Part shown: in pieces, positions 1 through 12,100 of the stretch
How the letters are laid out: the number at the start of each line of letters is the position of its first letter
Numbering within the stretch: position 1 is the first letter of the stretch
Assembly (NCBI GenBank): GCA_012295275.1
Contig: CM022670.1
Span: 34,634,801 to 34,698,800 of the forward strand
Length of the DNA: 64,000 nucleotides
Direction: 5' to 3'
DNA from: Chrysomallon squamiferum
Taxonomy: Eukaryota; Mollusca; Gastropoda; Neomphalida; Peltospiridae
The notes under the pieces: generated by a model
Seen by the model: the letters and a program-made list of their open reading frames with translations, nothing else
What the model was told of the DNA's origin: nothing
Databases searched by the model: none
Made by a program: the position numbers and the translations under genes

Positions 1-153
1 ATAAAGAGTCGTCCTCTCAAATTCCTTGATCTGGTCACCCCTTGACATTCCTTTAGTGGGGGTTACTTTCTGTAACCTTCGAAGGAGTGCCTGAAAAAGA
101 TTTATTTAATTTATTTAAATATGACCTTTGATATAAATAAATCAATAAGTAAA

Positions 154-217
<64 letters not shown>

Positions 218-848
218 CACAGTAATTTACCATTATACTGAAAAAAGAGATGAAAATTAATTTAAACTAAATACACTACTGCTACTTCTACTACTATAGT
301 TGATCCTGCTGAAATTAATTTTATTATCAATAATAATCATAATAATAATGGCCAAGAGCAAGTTTTGATATGAAAACACTTTTAAATATTACAAAAAGAA
401 GCCCATTTTATCCAGATTTCTGTCATCCAGAAATCCCCCATTAGGACAGCTATATAACAATATCATATTTTTTTTTTTTCTTTAATAATACCATGTGCAT
501 TACCAAACAGTTATGTAATAAAAAGTGTAGCCAAGCAAACCAACATTATTCACTTGTGCAGAAATACATTTATCTGATCAGTTTTTGAAAACAGATTCCA
601 CTGCGGCAAGGTACATATCTGTATAGTAACAGTAATAAACAGAACAAGGTCTTTGAAATAATATTCTAAGAAGTCCATAATTAAGTTCATTTAGATATTG
701 TAACAACATAAAAGAGTCAATGAATGTTTATGCATCACTAGTTCTGATGTCATGGTTGCACTTGACTTCTTTTTTTGTAATGTGTTATCAGGACATGTAT
801 CAACAGGTATAGGTACTTGCACCTCTATGTTATATACTGGTGTGTGTT

Positions 849-887
<39 letters not shown>

Positions 888-1615
888 TAAGGCATAACAG
901 TTATTAATTACTGAGAATTAAAAAAGAATAAAAAATAGAAAAAAGTAAACAAACAACATATTATTATTTTTTTTTTTTAGTTTATAGTCATTTTATAAGA
1001 AAACTTCATCCCACCACTCGTTATAATAATCAAGAAAATCTTTTACTAATTATATATCCTGATTGGATTTATATTATAACTAACATCACTAAAATATAGT
1101 AATAGTTATATTGGACTTGACCTGACATTTATTATTATCAATTGAATTTTGTTAAAGTATTATTGAACCAAATAATTTAACAAAATTACTCTGCTGTTAA
1201 CTGTCAATAATGGGGTCTTTGTAAATCTCATAATAATTCATTTTCACTCCTAAATGCTATAAAAATAAAACTATTATCAAATGTTCATTGTTATATATTA
1301 TCTATTAATATGCACAAATGTATTCCAGCCTGTCTACAAAAATATATTTTGCACTTTTTTATCTTGACATGGGCATTCAGTGATCATGAACAGCTTTTCT
1401 CTGTGACAAAAGAGTTTCGTGCTGTGGATTAAAATACAAAATGCTATGCCAGATCACAAACAGAAGATAATCTCCAGGTTGTTATGACATAATCTAAATA
1501 AAGAAACACTTCTTGAGTGAAACAAAGAACATTTCAGCACACCTTATTTGTGTTTATTCCATTGTTTGATAAATTCTCCTCATCAATTTATATTTTCAGT
1601 CACTGTCCCCCTCTA

Positions 1616-1658
<43 letters not shown>

Positions 1659-3803
1659 CACACAAGCTGATTATAAAAGCATCAAAGAGTAACCTAATGT
1701 TTTATCCTGTTAATTATATAAAGCAAACATATAAACATGCACATGTGCACATATGAGCACACAAATACATATAAATACATAATATAATAACCTGTAATAG
1801 TCTTATAATAAAGATCAGTTTCATTGATCAATTGTCACATGTAGGTTAAACTTGTATTAAATAACTTTATAAAAGTATCAATATAAATCAGTGAGGTTTC
1901 CATGGCAACAGGAGATTTTATAGACATTTTCATTAGAATGTTCAGGAATTGTCTTTTGCTATTTTTCAACTTAATCTGCTAAAAACAGTATCAATTTAGT
2001 TGGCTAATTAGAACAATAACATGAAGAAAGGAAAATTAATCTATGATCTTTCAAGAAAAAATATTTTAACAATGTAGTCAATACATTTTAAATCTTTGTT
2101 ATAAAAAAGGTTATTGAACATATAGACAATAAAAGAGAAAATTAGCTCCCACAACATAATGTGCTATTATCATAATTATATTTTGATTAGCACAGGTCGT
2201 CTTTATACTTTTTATGTGTATTCCTGCACCCAGGAAATATATACCATATTCTTTAGTAAATGACAGTAAAGCTACAGGAACTAATATCATGGTATTATCA
2301 TTTCCTTAAACACTTTTTCCCATTTTCTTTTTTTCTTCTCTACTTTAGTTGTATTTTTTGCTGCAATCATTTATGATCCAAAGGAATATTTGAAATGAAA
2401 AATGATTTTCTTTATTGTCTGCAGGACAGAATATATATCTGAAATTACTATGGAAAAAGTAATACTTGTAGTATATTATTTGCTATTTTGACTACAATAA
2501 AATGCACCTTTTTTATTTGTTATTATGATCTTGTATAAAATAATTCCTTTAAGAAAGAAAGAAAGAAAAAGTACATTATTAACGAGTGCATTTTTTTTTC
2601 TAAGTTGAAAAAATAATTCACAGTATGTTTAATTGATTTTATAACATCTATTAAATGAATATTTAAACTAATGTATTTTTGTTTTCTTACCAAATTTTCC
2701 ATTTCAATTCTTCTTTGCTCTCTTTTTCTGTTCAGAGCTGAAGAGGTTAATCGCTGAGGAGGTGAAAACATAGTTGCATTACAATATCGTTCTTTTCGTT
2801 TTGGAGAAACGTTTTTCATAAGTTGATTTAACAGTCTTTGGTTTTCCCTGTCAATTACAGTTGCCCTGTCATTGCTAAATGTGTAGTTCTGTCTATCTGG
2901 ATTTTTTGGTGGTGCAAACATAACTCTCCGATTGCTTGTCATTACTTGTTTTTCTTTCTCATGATCACAAAGTGCTTTCATCAATATACTAAGATCCATA
3001 TCTTCGCTCCTGTTCATATCTCTCTGCAAGCATTCCTCTCCATCATTAAGAGGCAGCTGCTTGTATTGCACATTTACATGTAATGTACTTTTTGATGGAC
3101 TGTTTCTAGGTGAAGTTAAAGGTGATACATCAGTTATGTCACTATCAGATGAGGATCCTGAACGAGAAGATGCATCACTGTATTCAGAATACTGTGCCTT
3201 TTTGCTGGACTCTGCTTTTTCTTTATCACTGGAAAATTGGCTTTTTGAAGGAGTGTATTCCCAAGCTTGTTTCTGCACTGGTTTTCGTGATTTATGATGT
3301 GCTGTACTTGGTCTTTGAGGCACTGTGTACCTTGGGCTGTGCTGTTCCTCTTTACTGGTTGATGGTCTTCGTGGTGGGCTACTTTCACGAGAGCTACTTG
3401 AATGACTTGAATTTTCACTCTCTGATCTAGATTCTCGAGAAGAACTTCTGGATCTCGAAAGAGAAGCTGAAGATGATGACCGACTTCGAGGTGTTTTTCT
3501 TTTTTCTGAACTTACTGAAGAAACATCACTGAACGTGTCAGAATAATCTTTTGAATTATCTGATTCACTTAACGATTCCGAAAATGAATGGACTTTGGGT
3601 AAAGATATAAGTTTCTTAGAGTCATAAGTGGGCGAATCAGGAGAAACTAATTTGCTTACAAACTGTCGATTTTGTGTTTCATTGCTAAATGACACTGTTG
3701 GTTTAGAAATTATTGGATTAGACGATTGTGCCTCTGTCGAATTACCTTTCCCTGGCGAATCAAAAAAGTCAAAATCAACATCACCTGACAAATCGTCTTC
3801 CAT
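1..3803 (-). CDS. CFAP97: CFAP97 (hemingway-like) ciliary protein, 3'-partial
   Basis: Two coding exons are visible on the minus strand: 3803-2691 (371 codons, ATG at 3803-3801) and 90-1 (30 codons, running off the left edge). The donor follows codon 371 in phase 0 (ac at 2689-2690). The acceptor is ct at 91-92 after a pyrimidine run. Residues 1-330 are acidic and Ser/Arg-rich low-complexity sequence. The conserved KIAA1430/CFAP97 domain follows, with DRENQRLLNQLMKN in exon 1 and ALLRRLQKVTPTKGMSRGDQ in exon 2; as recalled, this resembles the vertebrate CFAP97 segment and runs continuously across the splice. Family members act in cilia and flagella (Drosophila hemingway is needed for sperm and chordotonal cilia). 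The reading frame continues past 2691 to about 2523, but that part is intron: it leaves the family sequence at a good donor. Confidence in family is high; the C-terminus lies outside the window. Confidence 0.92.
157..214. repeat. (GT)n microsatellite
   Basis: About 29 GT dinucleotides lie in the CFAP97 intron, 67 bp beyond its exon 2 boundary. Confidence 0.95.
1620..1654. repeat. (CA)n microsatellite
   Basis: A CA run lies in the CFAP97 intron. The His-Thr frame spanning it is a repeat artefact. Confidence 0.95.
1896..1909. promoter_or_regulatory. RFX/X-box-like palindrome
   Basis: The sequence GTTTCCATGGCAAC fits the RFX consensus GTTNCCATGGNAAC and differs by one base from the perfect palindrome GTTGCCATGGCAAC. 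RFX factors control ciliary genes, and this site lies inside the first coding intron of a ciliary gene. Functional X-boxes usually lie close to the transcription start. This one is about 1.9 kb downstream of the start codon, so an enhancer role is only inferred. Confidence 0.4.
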
Positions 3804-4829
3804 ATTTAAAAAGAAATTTCTTTACCAGAGTGACATATTAAACAGTTCGATTTCTAGCGACACTCGTCTTGTCAACCTCCGGTGTTTTGTAGCAACTACT
3901 ACGTCACAGTATGTACTAATAGGAATTCTATTATTATAGTTGCACAAAAATGTATTGTCTATTCAGAAATATTTATAAATATACCTGTCTAAAACAAATA
4001 ATAGAAAGTATTTCAAATCAGTTAAGTAAGTCACAATGTTTATAAAATGTATACTTAATAATTAATCCTTAAATAATTTTATAAATGACAATTAACGTTC
4101 AACTTATAGTATATAATGAATTCTCGTGATAAACGAGCTAAAACGAGAACAGGTGCCCCATTTTCTATTTATAGAATCATATCCGGTTAAGAGTAGTCGT
4201 CTGCTGGAGGTTTAGAAAGCGGCAAATTTAACTTCGAAAAACAACAGTACTTCGTATCTAATTTCTGACGGTAAATTAATCAATAATTATTTTAGAACAT
4301 GTATTAGGCAGTAATATTTTGTTTTCATTTTATTTTATCTGTTATGTCTGATTTTTATGAATCATTTAATTGTGAATTTTGTATACATCTACAAAATTAA
4401 AAACCTACAAAGAAAAGTTGCAAATTGACATCAAATATTGAAATACTTAAAATTCCTAACATACTGCGGTAGAATAATAATGAATAAATGAATGAATAAA
4501 TAAATAAACAAATAAATAAATAAAAGGATAAAAATAATAAATTTGTTTTACCAATTTTTAACGCACCTTTTATAAACATTAAGCATTGTATAGAAAATGT
4601 ATATGGAACCAGTTTTTAGCAATAATGCATGTTAGATATGAAGTTTTCAAGGAAATGCCTTGTTAGTGGAATAATTGTGGCAAAAAAAGTGATACGAAAA
4701 AGGCTTACAATTGTTGAAGACAGTTTTGTCTGGAAACAGGTATTTAATAATGGTAATTTTATATATATATATATATATTTTTTTTTTCAAACTAATTTTA
4801 GATTCCCAGATTTATTAGAAGAAACTGTT
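3804..4829. promoter_or_regulatory. Divergent promoter region of CFAP97 and the HMG-box-like gene
   Basis: The two start codons face away from each other and are 1.03 kb apart. The segment holds a CRE-like ACGTCA at 3901-3906, an E2F-type TTTGCCGC on the minus strand at 4219-4226, a likely non-coding first exon of the plus-strand gene ending at 4270 (CTGACG then gtaaat), and an (AAAT)n run around 4485-4525. An acceptor at 4800-4801, after an AT and poly-T tract, would join that leader exon to the coding exon. Transcription starts are inferred. Confidence 0.5.
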
Positions 4830-7800
4830 ATGGCAAGAAGACAAACACAATCTTATAATTCATCAGATAAAAAACAGTCAACACCTTTTTATCCTCAAAG
4901 AGTTGTAAGCTTTCAACTTTTTCATCAGAAACAAAAATCACGATTTAGATTACTGTATCCTTTTTTGACAGCTGAACAAATTAATCTTAAAATTAAAGAA
5001 AAATGGAAACATTTGGATGACAGTCAGAAACAAGATTATACAAAGGCTGTATTGTATACCACACCAGTGAAAAAATCCTTTTCAAAGTCAACCTCTTCAA
5101 AGTCTAAATATTCAGTTTGCAATAAGAAAGCTTTATTTTCAGAATATTCTGAAAAATCAGCTTTGATAACATCACCAAAATCTGTCATTTCCAGTCAAGA
5201 GAAAGTAGAGGATTGGCTAAATGACCCAAAGCAGAGTATTCATCAAAACAATAAGAAATATGATGGAATGCAGTATGCTGTTAATTATGGAATTCCTGAT
5301 GTCATTAATAATGACACATCTGAAAACTAACAGGAATTTTAAAAAATAAAGGGTATGATTCTTACTTTTAAGAAACTTTTTTTTTCTAATTGGTAGAATT
5401 AAATGAGAAATAGAATACAGTTCAGAAGATATCTATTATGAAATGGATTAGTATTTATAAACATTTTATGGTCAATGAAAGTTAATGATGATGTTTTAAC
5501 ATGCCTTTTTATTTTCAGACATTCGAGTGAAACAAAATTTAGACCCAAAAATGAATCTAAAGTAAGCTTTTCATCAAGGAGAAGTTTAACCTATTCAGAT
5601 TTAGATGAAAATAAGAGAATACTGACAGTTAAAAGTATGCAAAATGGACAGAGTATAAAAAGACAAAGTAAAACACTAATCAAAGAGAATGATGTATTTG
5701 ACATTGATGAAATTGGCAAACAGGAATTACATATCGGAGATGAGAAAACTCCAGAATTGGAAGATGCATTTCACAGTAAAATGTTTGACAAAAGGACACT
5801 TCAGAACAAAAAGAGAATGAAAAAATATTTTAATTTTAAAAAAGATGATGTTAAAAAAAACTCAGACATTAAGAGAGAAATTACAATAACAGAAGAAAAC
5901 AAAAAAAGAAAGTCCCAAATAACAAATAATAGACTATTACAATATCCTCAAAAATTTAAATCAGAAGAATCCATAAAAGAAAATACTGAAACTGTAGGTT
6001 CTACAATATTAGACAAACAGTTTCCATCACAGAAAGATAATCAAGATGTAAGACAAATTATAAAGCATAAACAAAATACTGAAAATCCTTCACAGAAGCA
6101 GAAACTTTCTCCTAGACCCAGAAAGATGCCTGACATACTTGAAAATAGCAACAATTCTCAATATGATACTAATTCAGTAGATAGTTCTAGCTTTTATAGA
6201 AGTGGAAAAGGATTGCTTATTGGACCACTTAGATATGATAACGAAGACTGCATGTCTGTAGAATTATCTTCTAATTCTGATAACAATGGATATTGTTCTA
6301 ATAAAAACCCAAAGTTAACAGTAGGTCCTTTAGCTTCAGATAAGCAGTCATTCCAAAACATGAAAGGATCCTCACCCAATAAAGAAAAATCCATTTCAGT
6401 TGATGAAGTGTTTTCAAGGGAAACTAAAACCTATGCTCAGAGTCACAAAAAACAATCTGGTAATCCTCAAAAGCTACTGACTTCAAAAACTGTCTCCAGC
6501 ACTGCTGGAAAATTAATGACAACTGAAAAAGCAAAGTTTGAAAACAGAAGTCCATTAGACTCTGTACAAATTGTGCAAGAGATAAACGGATCCAAGAAAA
6601 GAACAAAAGGTACTCTGGATAAAGATAATGTGCATAAATCAAAAGCTATGAAGTCTTCAAGAAGAAATGTTACAGAGGTGACACCATTTGCTAAATCTCC
6701 CCAGAGCCATTTTGGATCAGAGGAGTCTTCTCTAAGTTCAGTACCATGGGAAATTGATGTTCATGATGTAAATCATTTTGAAGACCAGTCTAAGACCAAC
6801 TCTTCTCATAGTCCTGAAATAGTTCAGTCAAGGAGTGCCCTATCTGATGTGCTTTCAAGAATGAAAGATATTACCTCTCCAGAACAAATACTGACAGAAC
6901 ATTCACCCAAACTTTTATCACCTTCCCTTTCTGGAATATCTCAGGTTTGAATTATACAATTATCAGTTATAATTAGCATCAATTTTTATTACATACTTAT
7001 TTATTAATATTACTTTTATCTGATTTTTTCAATACCCATGTATGCACCATTGCTCAATTTTCTCTATTTTCCTTTGTTTTTCCAAAATGTTAAGATGAAA
7101 TGAAAAGTAGTAACATTGTTCTAAAATTTATAATTAAAATTCAGTTGTAAGTTTAAAGAAAACAAAATACATTTTTCTTTTTTAATTTGCTATTAATCTC
7201 TAGTTCATCATAGCTAATATTTCAAACTTTCAGCTTTCCAGTTTTACTTCAGACAACAGTGAAAAACTACAGATGCATGAAAATAATTCAAGTTTGAGAA
7301 ATACTAAACTAAAAGATATTACACAAGTAAGTTAATCTTTTGAAAAAAAGCAAACACACTGAAAACTAATCTTGTTTTTATTTTTTCATATAATTTTTTG
7401 TTTTTTTATATTGGATTTATATATATATATATATATATATACCAGAAAAATAAAACAATACAGTTGATAGTGCTAAACTATTTTCATTCTGTAAGTGTTA
7501 CTTAATTAAATTGATAATTACTTTCAGCTTCCTAATATATCAGGAAAGACATCACATATTATGAAGAAAAAACAAGCAAAACAAAAGAAAGCAAATAACA
7601 ATAGTTTAAGGCGTTTTAAATCACAAAATGAAGAGCCAACACCAAAACACAGCACCATTTCAAAGGTACAATACTGTATAAATATGTGGCCATATAATTT
7701 CAGTTAACATTAGTGTAACTACAACAAAAAATAGTTTGTTTTAAAAACATTCATATCATAATTAAAAGTAAATGCATAAACATTTTGAAATCTCGTTTGA

Positions 7801-8352
7801 ACTATCTGAAAGAAAAAACCCCCAAAATTATGCTCATTGTAGCTAGTTTCAAATATCTTTCAATTCTTTCAGAAAACTAAACTTTTATTTTGAAACCTCT
7901 TCTTTTTCATGTTTTATTTAAATAATATATTGTAATGTAATAAACATGGTAAATATTTTTCTTAGTGATATGTACCTTATAATTGATGACTAATTTTTAT
8001 TAGACACTTAAGATGAACTCCAAACAAGATAATTTGTTGTGGGACATGTTTGAAGATATATTACCACCAAAAAAGAAAATGAACAAGTCTAAAAGACCAA
8101 GGTATTTGCTGATAATTTTTACTTTCAGTTTTTAACATTATGATACATCAATCAATTTTTCTGCCCTTCATTAGTAGAAAATAATTTTCTTTAGCTTGTG
8201 GAATAGTTTTAGATTATTATCAGAAGGTTAATTAATAATTTCTATGTCTATTTATTGTTTCCATTTTTCTTTTCAGACTGGTGGCTGATAACAGTGAAGC
8301 TAATATTCCAACTTTTGCAAATATGTTTGATGAAAATGATATCTTTATGTAA
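4830..8352 (+). CDS. HMG-box-like protein of unrecognised family
   Basis: Six coding exons are proposed: 4830-5272, 5519-6944, 7234-7326, 7528-7665, 8004-8101 and 8277-8352 (TAA at 8350), giving about 757 residues. All junction phases agree (2, 0, 0, 0, 2). The 5272 donor is the weakest; it was picked because it is the best site giving the phase needed at 5519. The start ATGG at 4830 has a purine at -3. Residues 20-72 resemble an HMG box, with QLFHQKQKSRFRLLYP, EKWKHLDDSQKQDY and Trp59 in the usual place. The middle is long, Lys/Ser-rich and apparently disordered. The last two exons end in an acidic and hydrophobic segment (DNLLWDMFEDILPPKKK, then NIPTFANMFDENDIFM). A nuclear, DNA-binding role is inferred from the box and basic composition only. 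I could not assign an orthologue. Confidence 0.75.
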
Positions 8353-9196
8353 TGATGTCAATCATGAAATCTTCTCAAAATCTGATAAAACATCATTAAT
8401 TTTACAGTATATCAAATCTTAATTTTATGGACCATTTTATGACTCAGAATTTATGAAAATGATTTGGTTTCAAACAAAAGTGGTTTTGATCATCCATTTT
8501 CTTCTGTAAGAGAAAAATAGATTTATGGAAGTAATTAATGATTTCCTGTTGAAAGTTTATGTATGTACACACATATATTTAAACATAAATATATAAGTTC
8601 AGGATTTGTGTATCTAATGAATTTTATAATCAACAAACAACAGCAAAATTGAAATTTTAAAATAATTTATTTGAAGTTACATTTTAATATTTAATTAAAA
8701 AAAAAAAAAAATTAAAATATACATATATACATGTCAGATCTTCTGACAAACTGATTACATTCACTTGTTAGATTTGAAAATATTATTCAGACTGTCATGA
8801 ATATTGTTTAACAGTTAATAAATTATTTATTACTTTCATTACTGAAATAATTAAATTCTAGTAAATGTTTTTTCTTCAGTTCTTTTTTTATGTAGCATAA
8901 TATTAAAATTTGTATTTGATCTTTATTATAATTAAACACCATCTGAACCTGCAATGGAATGATCTATGCATCCAACTGATTTTCATGGTAACACTGGTGA
9001 ACATCCTTCGTTCTTGAAAACATTTCTGAATTCTTTAATATGCCTTGACTTTCTACATTGATGCAGCAGAACTATTTTAATTTTACAAATCATTTTGTAA
9101 TAATGTTACTCCAATCAACTCACACTTCCAGGCAAAAACCTTTTCATTCACATGTCCTCTAGAAAGTTCATTAAAAATTATTTTTCATTATAGCTT
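8353..9196. other. Convergent 3' UTR/intergenic space between the HMG-box-like gene and ZMAT2
   Basis: This 844-bp tail-to-tail region has no coding sequence. AATAAA on the plus strand (8817-8822) and AATAAA on the minus strand (TTTATT at 8826-8831) lie 3 bp apart, so the two transcripts may overlap at their 3' ends. A further minus-strand signal (TTTATT at 8666-8671) is possible. Confidence 0.5.
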
Positions 9197-12100
9197 TCAT
9201 TTTTTTGATGTTCCAAATCCTGAAAATCCCATTACTGCTGCCATATCAGAGTCCATATCAGGATCTGTATCAGTATTGGCTTTCCTTTTCCTTTTTTCAC
9301 GTCTGTAGGCTTTCTGTTTTTCTTCCTGTTTAAAGAAATGACATTACTTTATGAATATCCTACAGTTTTTGTTTTCATATGCCTTATAAGTTAAATTCAA
9401 AGATGCTGATAAGAATTTCAAAAAATTTAAACCTCCTTTAAAAAAAGATATTTATATTATGTATGTTTCATCAGTGAAACAAAATTTTTCCTCAAAATTA
9501 TTTAGAAATAAATAAAACTAAGTTGGTGCAAAATTGTTTTTAATTACAAATGAAAAAAAAAAAAAGAACTGGTCATCCAAAAATCATTTCAATTTTGTAA
9601 TTTCTATAATGCATTTAAAAAATAAACAATAGTAGATATTTACCTCTTCCTTTAATTCTTTCATTCTTTCCTCAAAGTCATATTCCTTTTTCTTTTCTTC
9701 TTTTTTCTTTTTGTTCATTTCAAATCGTGCTCTCACTTGTTCTAAAGAAGATCGTTCTATCTTCATGGACATTCCCAGATTCCTTTGATCTAAAAAAAAA
9801 AAAACAATGTAAGTTAATTTAAAATTTATATGCAGTTATCAAATTTATTGTTTTCTTCCACTTTTGGGGGTTTTTTTTGGTCTGTTTTCATTTCAATTTT
9901 TAATTTTATTTTAAATTACTAACTAGTTAATTCCTTCCATAAATTAATATTATATAAAAATAAATATCTGCAAATATTCAATATATAAATCTGGAACTAA
10001 CTGAATTGTTTTAATCAAACCAGTGAAACATATTTAATTTTGTAATATTTTATTACTACTTATGCTCATAAGGACTAAATTTACATGAAAGTTTTACATT
10101 TAAGGTAATAGAAATACTTACGCTTTTTTCCATTGATATGATCAAGAAAATTGATGGAATCTTTCACAACACAATCACATACATTGCAGTAATAACTGAA
10201 ACAAAAATGACAGAATTATGTAGTGTCCAAAAACTATTAAAGATATTTGTCTATCTAATAAGACTGATATTAAAAAAAAATTAAATTAAAATATATATAT
10301 AAAAAATAGCTATTACTATGCCCAGATACTTTTTTTTTTCTTTCTAACACAGTACTTTGTTAAGTTCTAAGATCAATATTACAATTCAAATCAAAACATC
10401 TAATTTAATTTAAGGAGGTAACTTTAGTAAGAAGTAAATTAATGCAAATCATTAAGATGTAAACAAAACTTCCAGTACACAGATAACAAACTAAAAACTG
10501 TTTAACAATAATAAAACAAATTGATTAAAAAAAATGACACACCCTCCTTGCTGTGATGCTGGGGTAGTTTTAGTAATTACTGAAGATTTTCCCAATTTAG
10601 AATCAAGATCCACCTAAAATAAAGCAAATAAAATACATGTAGCAGTAATTCTAAATTCTAGTTATTATTGTCAGGGTTCAAGCTAGGCTAGAAAAATAGG
10701 GAGAAATGACTCCACTCTATGGCTACGTTAGGGAGGAAGAAGTAACTTTAGGAGAAGTGAGGCTTTGTGAAGCTGAAAGGAGGCAGTAAGACATAACCAA
10801 GCCATTGTTAAGAACATAAAATTAAAAATCTGTGTATATGCATGGATATTTTGTTTCGAATAAAACAGCACTTGACTATGGTTTTATGCAGAATCAGTGG
10901 TAAAATTATACAACAAACATGTTTATGATTACATGCAGCCTACTACCTTGAGTCTCAGACCTCACTTCTGTCAGTATGTAAATTGTAATCTTTACTGTAC
11001 ATGTAATTATGTCCAGTCATTTATCATGTCCATCTCAATTAATTTACTTTTATACAAGTTTAAAAGAACTGTGTTTATTGCTAACCTCTAATCACAACAG
11101 TAAAACAATGCTATTCATACAGTTGATCATCTAGTGATGGGCAGCCATCTCTATGGCACTTGTTCAGAGACCCAAAATCTATATTAATTAATTGAATGGT
11201 GTTAAAATAAAATTGTGTTTATTGTCATTAAAAATTTCTAATGAGGCTCAGAGAAGCAAAACAGAAAGAAAGAAAAAAAAAGAATTTCACCTTGGGTTAA
11301 AAGTAAGGTGAAGTTTAGTACAAAAGGCTGATTATTAATATTATGCTCACATCATCATTTCACATGAACCCTGACAAAATATTTTTTTCTCTTTTTTGTT
11401 TCTTTACTTAGTACATGTCTTTCTTCTGTCACCAACAATAACAACATTCTTCTCTAATAAACTATAACTATACCATTAAAAAAATATATTTTCCACTGCT
11501 CCAATAATTTGTAATTTGTTCACTGGTTTTAATTTTGTTTGAAAGATACAAATACAAATTTTAAAATGTTAAATAATTTTATCATTTTCCATTATTTGCT
11601 GTTGAGGAACATTCAGTTTGTCATTAAACTTGTATGAATAGATTAAAATTCTAAATATGGGATGAAATATGTATGTTTTTATATTTACTTTATATTCTCT
11701 TGGCTTGAGCAATTCACGCTTAACTGGCCTTTCTTTTTCATCTTCATCAAACAGTGACTCAGCAGCCAACCTTTCTCTTGCAATTTTTTCATATTCATCA
11801 CGATCCCATTTACGACGATGATCAGAAACTGTTTTCTGCAAATAAAACAAACAAACTTTATGTGAAAACAAAGAAAATATGTCAAGGTACAAAAATAAAA
11901 AAAAAAAAAAAAAATGCTTTTTTAGGTCATTGTTATTGAACACAACTGATGGTGAAATCACCAATCATTACTGTTAAAACATATTAAATTTCTAGCTGAA
12001 TCCAAACAAATAATTTGATACCTCAGTTAGTTAATTTTATTAATAAATACTATTACAAGTTAAACATTCTTTATCACATTTTAAAAATATTATCTTTTTT

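Larger units (their letters stand above)
91..2690 (-). other. CFAP97 intron with microsatellites and an RFX-like site
   Basis: This 2.6 kb intron separates the two visible CFAP97 exons. It is AT-rich and contains two (GT)n tracts (about 157-214 and 841-887), a (CA)n tract (about 1620-1654) and a 14-bp near-palindromic RFX-type site (1896-1909). I see no other coding sequence in it. Confidence 0.8.

Noticed and set aside
1517-1756. His/Thr-rich open frame
   Set aside because: It is produced by the (CA)n microsatellite.
2523-2690. C-terminal extension of the CFAP97 frame
   Set aside because: A strong donor occurs at 2690 and the conserved domain continues in phase at 90-1, so this part is intron.
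4629-4829. Upstream ATGs in the same frame as the HMG-box-like protein
   Set aside because: The frame passes through an AT and poly-T tract ending in a good acceptor (4800-4801), which looks like intron. ATG 4830 follows it and has a better context.
5475-5518. ATG at 5475 as a gene start
   Set aside because: It lies in the intron immediately before the acceptor at 5516-5518. The downstream sequence is exon 2 of the HMG-box-like gene.
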